From assembly GCF_900636385.1 (NCBI RefSeq), contig NZ_LR134269.1:1116001-1180000 (forward strand): a stretch of DNA of 64,000 nt, in the 5' to 3' direction. The notes beneath the pieces were generated by a model, which made no database searches, was not told the origin of the DNA, and saw only the letters and a program-made list of their open reading frames with translations. The translations under genes and the position numbers were made by a program. The DNA is from Staphylococcus warneri. Its GTDB lineage: Bacteria > Bacillota > Bacilli > Staphylococcales > Staphylococcaceae. Positions 56,062 to 64,000 of this stretch are shown one piece after another (position 1 is the first letter of the stretch; the number at the start of each line of letters is the position of its first letter).

Positions 56062-57426
56062 ATGATGTATCGATGTTTAATTGCAAACAGAGGGGAAATT
56101 GCTGTAAGGATTATTCGTGCCTGTAGAGAAATGGGTATCGAAACCGTAGCAATTTATGCTAAAGGAGATGAAGATAGTCTTCATGTAGGGTTAGCAGATC
56201 AAGCTATATGTATTGGTGAAGCAAACCCTCTTGATAGCTATTTAAATATTCCAAGAATAATTGGAGCCGCTGAGGTAAGTGGTGCAAATGCAATACACCC
56301 AGGTTATGGCTTTTTATCAGAATCAACTTCATTTGCTGAAGCAGTTGAAGATAATAATATTCATTTTATAGGACCCAATAAAACTACTATGGAAATGATG
56401 GGAGATAAGATAACCGCTAGACAAACAGTAGATGGCGCTGGCGTACCAGTGATACCTGGATCTACTGACGAAGTAAAATCAGTAGAAGAAATTGAAGAAC
56501 TTGCTAAAGATATTGGTTATCCTGTTGTTTTAAAAGCTGCTAGTGGCGGTGGTGGTAAAGGTATACGAATTGTTAAAGAACGTGAACAATTAGCTAAGGC
56601 ATTCAAAGAAGCCAAAAGTGAAGGGGAAAAATATTTCAACGATAATCGTGTATATGTCGAAGCATTTATACCAGTTGCTAAACATGTTGAAGTACAAATT
56701 ATTGGTGATGGTAAAGATAACTTTGTGCATTTAGGTGAACGTGACTGCTCAGTACAAAGAAAAAATCAAAAATTAATAGAAGAATCTCCATGTGCTGCAC
56801 TTACAGAAGAAAGACGAGAACGAATTTGTGAAGATGCGGTTAAAGTAGCAAAAGCATCAAAATATAGAAGTGCAGGAACAATTGAATTCTTAGTTACTGA
56901 AGATGCACATTATTTCATTGAAATGAATGCGAGAATTCAAGTAGAACATACAGTAACTGAAATGCGTGCGGATAGAGATTTATTAGTCGCACAACTTTAT
57001 TTATTACAACATGATGAGTTACCGTTTAAACAAGAAGATATCAGATTTAACGGTCACGTCATTGAAGCTAGAATAAATGCTGAAAATCCGGAAAAACAAT
57101 TCCAACCTACACCGGGTAAAGTTAATGCTTTGCATTTACCACAAGGTTTTAACGTCAGAGTAGACTCTCTGCTTTATCCAGGTTACAAGGTTTCTCCTTA
57201 CTATGATTCATTAGTAGCCAAAGTAATTGTTAAAGGTGCGGATAGAAGTAGTGCAATCCAAAAATTAAAAGTGACGTTAGATGAAATGGTCATTGACGGC
57301 TTTACAACGACTGCTGATTTCTTATATGCAGTACTCAATTATCCTGCATATGCAGATGGTGATGCTAGGAATGTAGATATAAAATTCCTAGAAAAACATC
57401 AAATTATTAAAGGGGTGACTTTATAA
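56062..57426 (+). CDS. accC: Biotin carboxylase, second (non-housekeeping) type
   Basis: Biotin carboxylase charges biotin with bicarbonate using ATP. The 454-residue ATP-grasp enzyme has the N-terminal [22 protein letters not shown], the glycine-rich loop [28 protein letters not shown] and the catalytic [22 protein letters not shown] site precedes tandem ATGs at 56062 and 56065; either may be used. pxpA overlaps its stop by one base. The housekeeping acc copy should lie elsewhere in the genome, so this is likely a paralog for another substrate. Confidence 0.93.
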   Translation: MMYRCLIANRGEIAVRIIRACREMGIETVAIYAKGDEDSLHVGLADQAICIGEANPLDSYLNIPRIIGAAEVSGANAIHPGYGFLSESTSFAEAVEDNNIHFIGPNKTTMEMMGDKITARQTVDGAGVPVIPGSTDEVKSVEEIEELAKDIGYPVVLKAASGGGGKGIRIVKEREQLAKAFKEAKSEGEKYFNDNRVYVEAFIPVAKHVEVQIIGDGKDNFVHLGERDCSVQRKNQKLIEESPCAALTEERRERICEDAVKVAKASKYRSAGTIEFLVTEDAHYFIEMNARIQVEHTVTEMRADRDLLVAQLYLLQHDELPFKQEDIRFNGHVIEARINAENPEKQFQPTPGKVNALHLPQGFNVRVDSLLYPGYKVSPYYDSLVAKVIVKGADRSSAIQKLKVTLDEMVIDGFTTTADFLYAVLNYPAYADGDARNVDIKFLEKHQIIKGVTL

Positions 57427-58178
57427 TGCAAATAGACTTAAATTGTGACTTAGGAGAAGCATTTGGTAACTATTCTTTTGGTGGAGATAAAGACATACTT
57501 CCACTAATCACTTCAGCCAATATCGCGTGTGGATTCCATGCTGGAGATGCCAATGTGATGAATGAAACGATTCAATTAGCAAAAAGACATAACATTGGCA
57601 TTGGAGCACATCCAGGTTTACCTGATTTACAAGGCTTTGGTCGTCGTAAATTAGATATGTCACCTGAAGAAGTATATAACATTGTAGTTTATCAACTAGG
57701 GGCGCTAAATGGCTTTTGTCTGATTCATGATGTGAAAATGAATCATGTAAAACCACATGGTGCATTGTACCAAATGGGTGCTAAAGATAAGTCAATTGCA
57801 AGTGCGATTGCACAAGCAGTGTATGACTTTGATAAAACGTTGGTATTTGTTGGTTTGGCTAATACATTACTCATATCAGAGGCTAAAAAATTAGGCTTAA
57901 AAACTGCATCTGAGGTTTTTGCAGACCGTCGTTATGAAGATGACGGCCAACTTGTTAGTCGTAAAGAACCTGATGCTGTGATATCTGACTCTGACGAAGC
58001 ATTAAATCAAGTCGTTAAAATGGTAACAGAAAATAAAGTTATATCTAAAAATAATAAAGAAATCACACTTCAAGCAGATACGATATGCGTTCACGGCGAT
58101 GGTGCGCATGCTTTAGAATTTGTAACTAAAATTAGGGAAAAATTAACGAAAGAAGGCATTGATATTCAGTCCTTATAG
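57426..58178 (+). CDS. pxpA: 5-oxoprolinase subunit PxpA (LamB/YcsF family)
   Basis: The 250-residue YcsF-type protein starts [19 protein letters not shown] and has the conserved [44 protein letters not shown] and [17 protein letters not shown] segments, rich in potential acid-base residues. It completes the PxpABC set although separated from pxpBC by the two biotin genes. Its ATG overlaps the biotin carboxylase stop, and the transporter gene follows after 11 bases. Confidence 0.95.
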   Translation: MQIDLNCDLGEAFGNYSFGGDKDILPLITSANIACGFHAGDANVMNETIQLAKRHNIGIGAHPGLPDLQGFGRRKLDMSPEEVYNIVVYQLGALNGFCLIHDVKMNHVKPHGALYQMGAKDKSIASAIAQAVYDFDKTLVFVGLANTLLISEAKKLGLKTASEVFADRRYEDDGQLVSRKEPDAVISDSDEALNQVVKMVTENKVISKNNKEITLQADTICVHGDGAHALEFVTKIREKLTKEGIDIQSL

Positions 58179-58189
58179 GGGGTTCTAAT

Positions 58190-59425
58190 ATGGGAGAAAA
58201 ATTATCATCAAACAATAATGGGAAAGCAACATTCACTAGAAATCATAAAAGATTATTGCTAGGATCAGTTTTCTTAATGGCAACGTCAGCTATTGGACCT
58301 GCCTTTTTAACTCAAACGGCAGTATTTACAGCACAATTTTATGCTAGTTTCGCGTTTGCGATTTTAATTTCTATATTAATAGATATAGGTGCACAAATTA
58401 ATATCTGGCGAGTTCTTGTTGTTACTGGCTTAAGAGGACAAGAGGTATCCAATAAAATTGTTCCTGGTCTTGGAACAGTTATCTCTGTTTTAATTGCATT
58501 CGGTGGATTAGCCTTTAATATTGGTAATATCGCCGGTGCAGGTCTAGGACTAAACGCTATGTTTGGTATAGATGTAAAATGGGGTGCAGCGATTACTGCT
58601 ATCTTTTCAATTTTGATTTTTGTTAGTAAAAGTGGTCAAAAAATTATGGATGTCGTATCTATGATTTTAGGTGTCGTTATGATATTAATCGTAGCATATG
58701 TCATGGTTGTATCTAATCCACCATATGGAGATGCCTTGGTACATACTTTCGCACCTGAACATCCAATCAAATTAATTTTACCTATAATTACATTAGTGGG
58801 TGGAACAGTAGGTGGTTATATTACATTTGCTGGAGCACACAGAATTTTGGACTCTGGTATCAAAGGTAAAGAATTTTTACCATTTGTTAACCATTCAGCT
58901 ATTGCAGGTATTTTAACTACGGGTGTGATGCGTACATTATTATTCCTAGCAGTATTAGGTGTTGTTGTAACTGGTGTTACTCTTAGTTCTGAAAACCCAC
59001 CAGCGTCAGTGTTTGAACATGCTATAGGACCTATTGGGAAAAATATATTTGGTGTTGTTATTTTTGCAGCAGCAATGTCTTCAGTAATCGGTTCAGCTTA
59101 TACTAGTGCTACGTTCTTAAAAACAATGCACAAATCACTTTTCAACAAGAATAATTTAATTGTTATTACATTTATAGTTATTTCAACAATCATTTTCTTA
59201 TTCATTGGTAAACCTGTAAGTTTACTTATAATCGCAGGTGTGATTAACGGTTGGATTTTACCAATTACACTATCTGTCATTTTAATTGCAAGTAGAAAGA
59301 AATCGATTGTTGGCGATTATAAACACCCTACATGGATGTTAGTATTCGGTATTGTAGCTGTTATCGTTACAATTTTAACTGGTATCTTTTCATTACAAGA
59401 TTTAGCAAGTTTATGGAAAGGTTAA
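58190..59425 (+). CDS. NRAMP-related membrane transporter (YcsG-like) lacking the canonical metal motif
   Basis: The 411-residue protein has about eleven membrane helices and belongs to the NRAMP superfamily, like Bacillus YcsG, which is also beside kip/pxp genes. Canonical NRAMP metal transporters have DPGN in helix 1 and MPH in helix 6; here helix 1 reads AIGPAFLTQTA and helix 6 GGYITFAGAHRILDSG. The metal-binding Asp and Met are therefore missing, so a substrate other than manganese or iron, perhaps one linked to 5-oxoproline metabolism, is plausible. GGGGGTT precedes the ATG. It is the last gene of the pxp operon. Confidence 0.88.
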   Translation: MGEKLSSNNNGKATFTRNHKRLLLGSVFLMATSAIGPAFLTQTAVFTAQFYASFAFAILISILIDIGAQINIWRVLVVTGLRGQEVSNKIVPGLGTVISVLIAFGGLAFNIGNIAGAGLGLNAMFGIDVKWGAAITAIFSILIFVSKSGQKIMDVVSMILGVVMILIVAYVMVVSNPPYGDALVHTFAPEHPIKLILPIITLVGGTVGGYITFAGAHRILDSGIKGKEFLPFVNHSAIAGILTTGVMRTLLFLAVLGVVVTGVTLSSENPPASVFEHAIGPIGKNIFGVVIFAAAMSSVIGSAYTSATFLKTMHKSLFNKNNLIVITFIVISTIIFLFIGKPVSLLIIAGVINGWILPITLSVILIASRKKSIVGDYKHPTWMLVFGIVAVIVTILTGIFSLQDLASLWKG

Positions 59426-59459
59426 ATAATAGTTTTTGTTTAATAACTAAATAATTAAT

Positions 59460-59647
59460 GGGCGTTAATACAATGAGGTCCTGATAAAAGTAAATAGGAT
59501 TATAGATGATTAAAAAGTCAAATGTTAAAACTTTGACTTGGTATAGTTAACCTATTAAACAATCCTATTTTCGGAGAACTGTTTTGTCTCAGTTCGAGCG
59601 ATGAATTACTTTGTCATGTCTCCTCATAGTATTAGCGCTTTATTTTT
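59460..59647 (+). ncRNA. Candidate structured RNA between the transporter gene and mtnN
   Basis: The interval folds as a multi-branch structure: an outer stem of 17 pairs with one mismatch (59462-59478 with 59622-59638), a second stem AAATAGGATT/AATCCTATTT (59492-59501 with 59561-59570) holding an inner AAGTCAAA/TTTGACTT hairpin (59515-59539), and a third hairpin GAACTG/CAGTTC (59576-59595). The 3' arm of the outer stem runs into TTTATTTTTG, like an intrinsic terminator. No reading frame explains it. I cannot match it to a named RNA; it could be an independent small RNA, the operon's terminator, or a cis-regulator. Confidence 0.55.
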
Positions 59648-59723
59648 GTAATATATAGGTAGCGTTTTTAATGCGAGTAGTATCGTTGAAATTATGAAAA
59701 TGTGATAGAATAACAAATGCTAG

Positions 59724-59729
59724 TATAAT
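59724..59729 (+). promoter_or_regulatory. Candidate -10 of mtnN
   Basis: TATAAT lies 20 bases before the mtnN ATG, leaving a short leader. The -35 region is weak. It suggests that mtnN is transcribed separately from the RNA structure upstream. Confidence 0.4.
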
Positions 59730-59749
59730 ATAAGTAAGGTGGGACAATA

Positions 59750-60436
59750 ATGATTGGTATTATTGGTGCAATGGAAGAAGAAGTTGCCATTTTAAAAGAT
59801 AAATTAGTGAATTTAAGTGAAATTACAGTTGCACATGTTAAATTTTATACAGGTGAACTTAATCATAAAGAAGTTGTCATTACTCAAAGTGGTATAGGTA
59901 AAGTCAATGCTGCAATTTCAACAACACTACTCATCGAAAAATTTAATCCTAAATACATTATCAACACTGGTTCTGCCGGTGCATTAGATGAAAGTCTAGA
60001 AATTGGTGATGTATTGATCAGCAATGATGTGACGTATCATGATGCTGACGCTACTGCATTTGGATATGCATTAGGACAAATTCCGCAAATGCCTGAAAAA
60101 TATGAAGCTAATGAACAATTATTAAGTGAAACTGTTGAAGTGGTTCAACAACAACATTTAAATGCTAAAACAGGTTTGATAGTGAGTGGCGACAGTTTTA
60201 TAGGTAGTGCAGAACAACGTAAATTAATAAAATCACGATTTACAGACGCTATGGCAGTTGAAATGGAAGCAACAGCAATTGCACAAGTATGTTATCAATT
60301 TAAAGTTCCTTTTATAATCACAAGAGCAGTATCTGATTTAGCAAATGGTGAAGCGGATATGACGTTTGAGGAATTTTTAGGTAAGGCTGCAGTTTCTTCA
60401 AGTGAAATGGTAGAATTATTAGTAAAAAAATTATAA
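59750..60436 (+). CDS. mtnN: 5'-methylthioadenosine/S-adenosylhomocysteine nucleosidase
   Basis: MtnN (Pfs) cleaves SAH and methylthioadenosine, recycling SAM by-products and producing the precursor of autoinducer-2. The 228-residue protein has the nucleosidase signature [29 protein letters not shown] and the catalytic Asp in [28 protein letters not shown] precedes the ATG. The next gene starts about 25 bases after the stop, so a single operon with the yqeG cluster is likely. Confidence 0.98.
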   Translation: MIGIIGAMEEEVAILKDKLVNLSEITVAHVKFYTGELNHKEVVITQSGIGKVNAAISTTLLIEKFNPKYIINTGSAGALDESLEIGDVLISNDVTYHDADATAFGYALGQIPQMPEKYEANEQLLSETVEVVQQQHLNAKTGLIVSGDSFIGSAEQRKLIKSRFTDAMAVEMEATAIAQVCYQFKVPFIITRAVSDLANGEADMTFEEFLGKAAVSSSEMVELLVKKL

Positions 60437-60460
60437 TAAATGAGTAAAGGTGACAGATTA

Positions 60461-60988
60461 ATGGGTATTATTAAAAATTATTTTATGCCTAATGCATATG
60501 TTAAATCAGTATTCGAAATAAATATAGATAAATTAGCAGACACAGGTGTAAAAGGTATTATTACAGATTTAGATAACACGTTAGTAGGTTGGGATGTTGT
60601 GGCACCTACTGAACAAATAAAGCAATGGTTCAAAGAAGCAAGAGAAAAAGGGATTCAAATTACAATCGTTTCAAATAATAATGAACAACGTGTAGGCGAA
60701 TTTTCAAAAGATTTAAATGTGGATTTTATTTGTAAAGCCAGAAAACCGATGGGAAAAGCATTTAAAAAAGCAATTAGTCAAATGAATATAAAACCTAATG
60801 AAACAGTTGTCATTGGCGATCAAATGTTAACCGACGTTTTTGGTGGTAATCGTAATGGTTTATATACAATTATGGTAGTACCTGTTAAAAGAACAGATGG
60901 ATTTATCACTAAATTTAATCGACTCATTGAAAGAAGATTATTAAATCACTTTAGAAAAAAAGGTTATATCAAGTGGGAGGAAAATTGA
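60461..60988 (+). CDS. YqeG-family HAD (IIIA) phosphatase
   Basis: The 175-residue protein is a HAD-superfamily phosphatase with the nucleophile motif DLDNTLVGWD (about 36-45), TIVSNNNEQR (motif II) and the motif IV region VVIGDQMLTDVFGGNR. The physiological substrate is not established; in other bacteria the group includes phosphatidylglycerophosphatase-like members. ATG 60461 follows AAAGGTGA; the frame opens earlier at 60440. yqeH begins directly after the stop. Confidence 0.92.
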   Translation: MGIIKNYFMPNAYVKSVFEINIDKLADTGVKGIITDLDNTLVGWDVVAPTEQIKQWFKEAREKGIQITIVSNNNEQRVGEFSKDLNVDFICKARKPMGKAFKKAISQMNIKPNETVVIGDQMLTDVFGGNRNGLYTIMVVPVKRTDGFITKFNRLIERRLLNHFRKKGYIKWEEN

Positions 60989-62089
60989 TTGAGTGAAGAA
61001 TTAAAATGTATAGGTTGTGGAGCACCTTTGCAATCAGAGGATAAGAATGCTCCTGGTTATGTTCCAGAACACAATTTATTTAGAGAAGATGTTATTTGTA
61101 AAAGATGTTTTCGTCTAAAAAACTATAATGAAGTTCAAGATGTGGGCATGGACAGCGATGATTTCCTTAATTTACTAACAGGTTTATCTGATAAAAAGGG
61201 TATTGTAGTAAATGTTGTAGACGTTTTTGATTTTGAAGGTTCATTTATCAATGCGATTAAGCGAATTGTAGGTAATAAAAAAATTATCTTAGTCGCTAAT
61301 AAAATGGATTTACTTCCAAAACAAATTAATCATCGTCGCGTAAAAGAATGGTTGAAACGTGCCGCTAAAAAATATGGACTTGAAGCCGAAGATGTTGTAC
61401 TTATTTCTGCCGAAAAAGGGCAAGGCATCGAAGACTTATTATATTCAATCAATAAGTATCGTGACCAAGAGGATGTTTATATTGTCGGTACGACTAATGT
61501 AGGCAAATCAACATTAATTAATAAACTTATCGAATTAAGTGTAGGTGAAAAAGATGTTGTTACAACATCAAGATTCCCAGGTACAACTTTGGATATGATT
61601 GATATACCATTAGATGAAAAGTCCTTTATGTTTGATACGCCAGGAATAATACAATCTCACCAAATGACTCATTTTGTAACTGAAAAAGAATTAAAATTAA
61701 TTATGCCTAAAAAAGAAATAAAACAACGTGTATATCAATTAAATGAAGGCCAAACACTGTTTTTTGGTGGTTTAGCGCGAATTGATTATGTTTCAGGCGG
61801 TAAAAGACCTTTAATATGCTTCTTCTCTAATGAGCTAAACATACACCGAACAAAAACTGAAAAAGCAAATGAATTATGGAAGAATCATATTGGCGATTTA
61901 TTAACACCCCCTCATGATCCTAGCCAATTTAATATGAGTGAAATGAAAGCAGTTCGTTTAGAAACTGGTAAAGAGAAAAGAGATGTAATGATTTCTGGTT
62001 TAGGCTTTATAACGATTGATGCTGGTGCAAAAGTGATTGTTAGAGTCCCTAAAAATGTAGATGTCATCTTAAGAAATTCAATTTTATAG
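60989..62089 (+). CDS. yqeH: Circularly permuted ribosome-assembly GTPase YqeH
   Basis: YqeH is needed for 30S subunit assembly in Bacillus. The 366-residue protein has an N-terminal zinc finger (CIGCGAPLQ and CKRCFRL), then a permuted G domain in the order G4 (NKMD), G5 (SAEKG), G1 (GTTNVGKST) and G3 (DTPG), and a C-terminal treble-clef RNA-binding domain. Translation starts at TTG 60989, following GGGAGG. It belongs to the conserved yqeG-yqeH-aroE-yhbY-nadD-yqeK string. Confidence 0.96.
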   Translation: MSEELKCIGCGAPLQSEDKNAPGYVPEHNLFREDVICKRCFRLKNYNEVQDVGMDSDDFLNLLTGLSDKKGIVVNVVDVFDFEGSFINAIKRIVGNKKIILVANKMDLLPKQINHRRVKEWLKRAAKKYGLEAEDVVLISAEKGQGIEDLLYSINKYRDQEDVYIVGTTNVGKSTLINKLIELSVGEKDVVTTSRFPGTTLDMIDIPLDEKSFMFDTPGIIQSHQMTHFVTEKELKLIMPKKEIKQRVYQLNEGQTLFFGGLARIDYVSGGKRPLICFFSNELNIHRTKTEKANELWKNHIGDLLTPPHDPSQFNMSEMKAVRLETGKEKRDVMISGLGFITIDAGAKVIVRVPKNVDVILRNSIL

Positions 62090-62100
62090 GAGGGATAAAC

Positions 62101-62909
62101 GTGAAATTTGCAGTAATTGGAGATCCAATTTCACATTCCTTATCACCACTAATGCATAACAAAAATTTTGAGTCGTTAGATTTAAAATTTACTTATGAAG
62201 CTGTTAATGTTCCAATTGAAAATTTTAAACATATCAGAGAGATTATTGAAGAAAAACATTTAGATGGTTTCAATATCACTATTCCACATAAAGAAAGAAT
62301 TATACCTTATTTAGATGAAATTGATGCGCAGTCATCTTCTGTTGGTGCAGTTAATACTGTATTAATTCGTGACGGAAAATGGATAGGTTATAATACAGAC
62401 GGGATAGGTTATGTTACAGGCTTAAAACAAGTATATAATGATTTAGAAAATGCTTATATTTTAATATTAGGTGCTGGCGGTGCTAGTAAGGGAATAGCGA
62501 ATGAACTCATTAAGTTTGTTAATACCAAATTAACCGTTGCTAACCGTACGATGAAACGCTTTGAGACATGGGATTTAGAGGTCAATCAAATTTCACTCGA
62601 ACAAGCGGAATCACATTTAGATGAATTTGATATTATCATCAATACTACACCTGCAGGTATGGATGATAATCAAGATATACCTATTGATTTAAAATACTTA
62701 AACCCAGAGACATTAGTAAGTGATATTGTATATATACCATATAAAACGCCTATTTTAATAGCAGCAGAGAACAAAGGTAACCCAATATATAATGGTTTAG
62801 ATATGTTTGTATATCAAGGAGCTGAAAGTTTTAAAATTTGGACTGGATTACAAGCAGATATAAAGACAATGAAAAAATCAGTTTTAAACAAACTAAAAGG
62901 AGTTAAATA

Positions 62910-62910
<1 letters not shown>
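62101..62910 (+). CDS. aroE: Shikimate dehydrogenase
   Basis: AroE reduces 3-dehydroshikimate with NADPH in the shikimate pathway. The 269-residue protein shows the substrate site [13 protein letters not shown] (8-20), the catalytic lysine in [13 protein letters not shown], and the nucleotide-binding GAGGASKG and NRTMKR segments. Translation starts at GTG 62101 after AGGAGGG. It overlaps yhbY by one base. Confidence 0.97.

Positions 62911-64000
<1,090 letters not shown>

Noticed and set aside
55605..57426. Housekeeping acetyl-CoA carboxylase accBC
   Set aside because: The genes are embedded in the pxp operon without carboxyltransferase genes accD/accA; a dedicated role is more likely, though sharing cannot be excluded.

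Overview
The window is about two-thirds AT and carries the conserved core gene order of the genus Staphylococcus: hemC-D-B-L, valS-folC-comC-radC, mreCD-rplU-prp-rpmA-obg, ruvAB-queA-tgt-yajC-secDF-recJ-apt-rel-dtd-lytH-hisS-aspS-tcdA-rarA-cymR, iscS-mnmA-TPR-recD2-alaS-ruvX, trmR-trhP-udk-greA, a pxp/biotin carboxylase island, and mtnN-yqeG-yqeH-aroE-yhbY-nadD-yqeK. mreC and mreD occur without mreB, as expected in a coccus. I place it in Staphylococcus with confidence, but I cannot name the species safely; several proteins differ from the S. aureus versions I remember, which suggests a coagulase-negative species.

Layout. 1-3.7 kb: heme biosynthesis. 3.8-5.6 kb: a membrane protein and a DNA repair glycosylase. 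5.6-11.7 kb: T-box-controlled valS, then folC, comC, radC. 11.7-13 kb: small proteins, including a 59-residue membrane protein on the minus strand. 13-17.5 kb: envelope, ribosome and Obg genes. 17.5-31 kb: recombination, queuosine, secretion, stringent response and amidase genes. 31-34.5 kb: T-box, hisS, aspS. 34.6-34.9 kb: 6S RNA. 35-42 kb: tcdA, rarA, cymR, a STAR-type repeat, a luciferase-like oxidoreductase, iscS-mnmA. 42-48.2 kb: TPR protein, recD2, T-box, alaS. 48.2-53.6 kb: small regulators, tRNA U34 modification genes, udk, greA. 53.9-59.4 kb: pxpB-pxpC-BCCP-BC-pxpA-NRAMP-like transporter. 59.46-59.65 kb: an unassigned structured RNA candidate. 59.7-64 kb: mtnN to a truncated yqeK.

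How genes work together. Three aminoacyl-tRNA synthetase units (valS, hisS-aspS, alaS) are under T-box control with readable specifier codons. Prp sits between L21 and L27 and trims the N-terminal extension of L27. IscS feeds sulfur to MnmA for s2U34, and TrhP/TrmR modify U34 of other tRNAs. PxpA/B/C form a 5-oxoprolinase; the neighbouring biotin proteins and transporter suggest a larger, partly unexplained carboxylase module.

Quality warning. aspS, recD2 and alaS each carry a single-base indel in a homopolymer (34.2, 44.5 and 46.7 kb). Restoring one base gives exact full-length proteins, so these are most likely assembly or sequencing errors. I see no tRNA, rRNA, CRISPR array, insertion sequence or prophage. 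The most novel leads are the structured RNA at 59.5 kb, the abrupt codon-usage switch at the 3' end of cymR next to the STAR repeat, and the pxp/biotin/transporter module.
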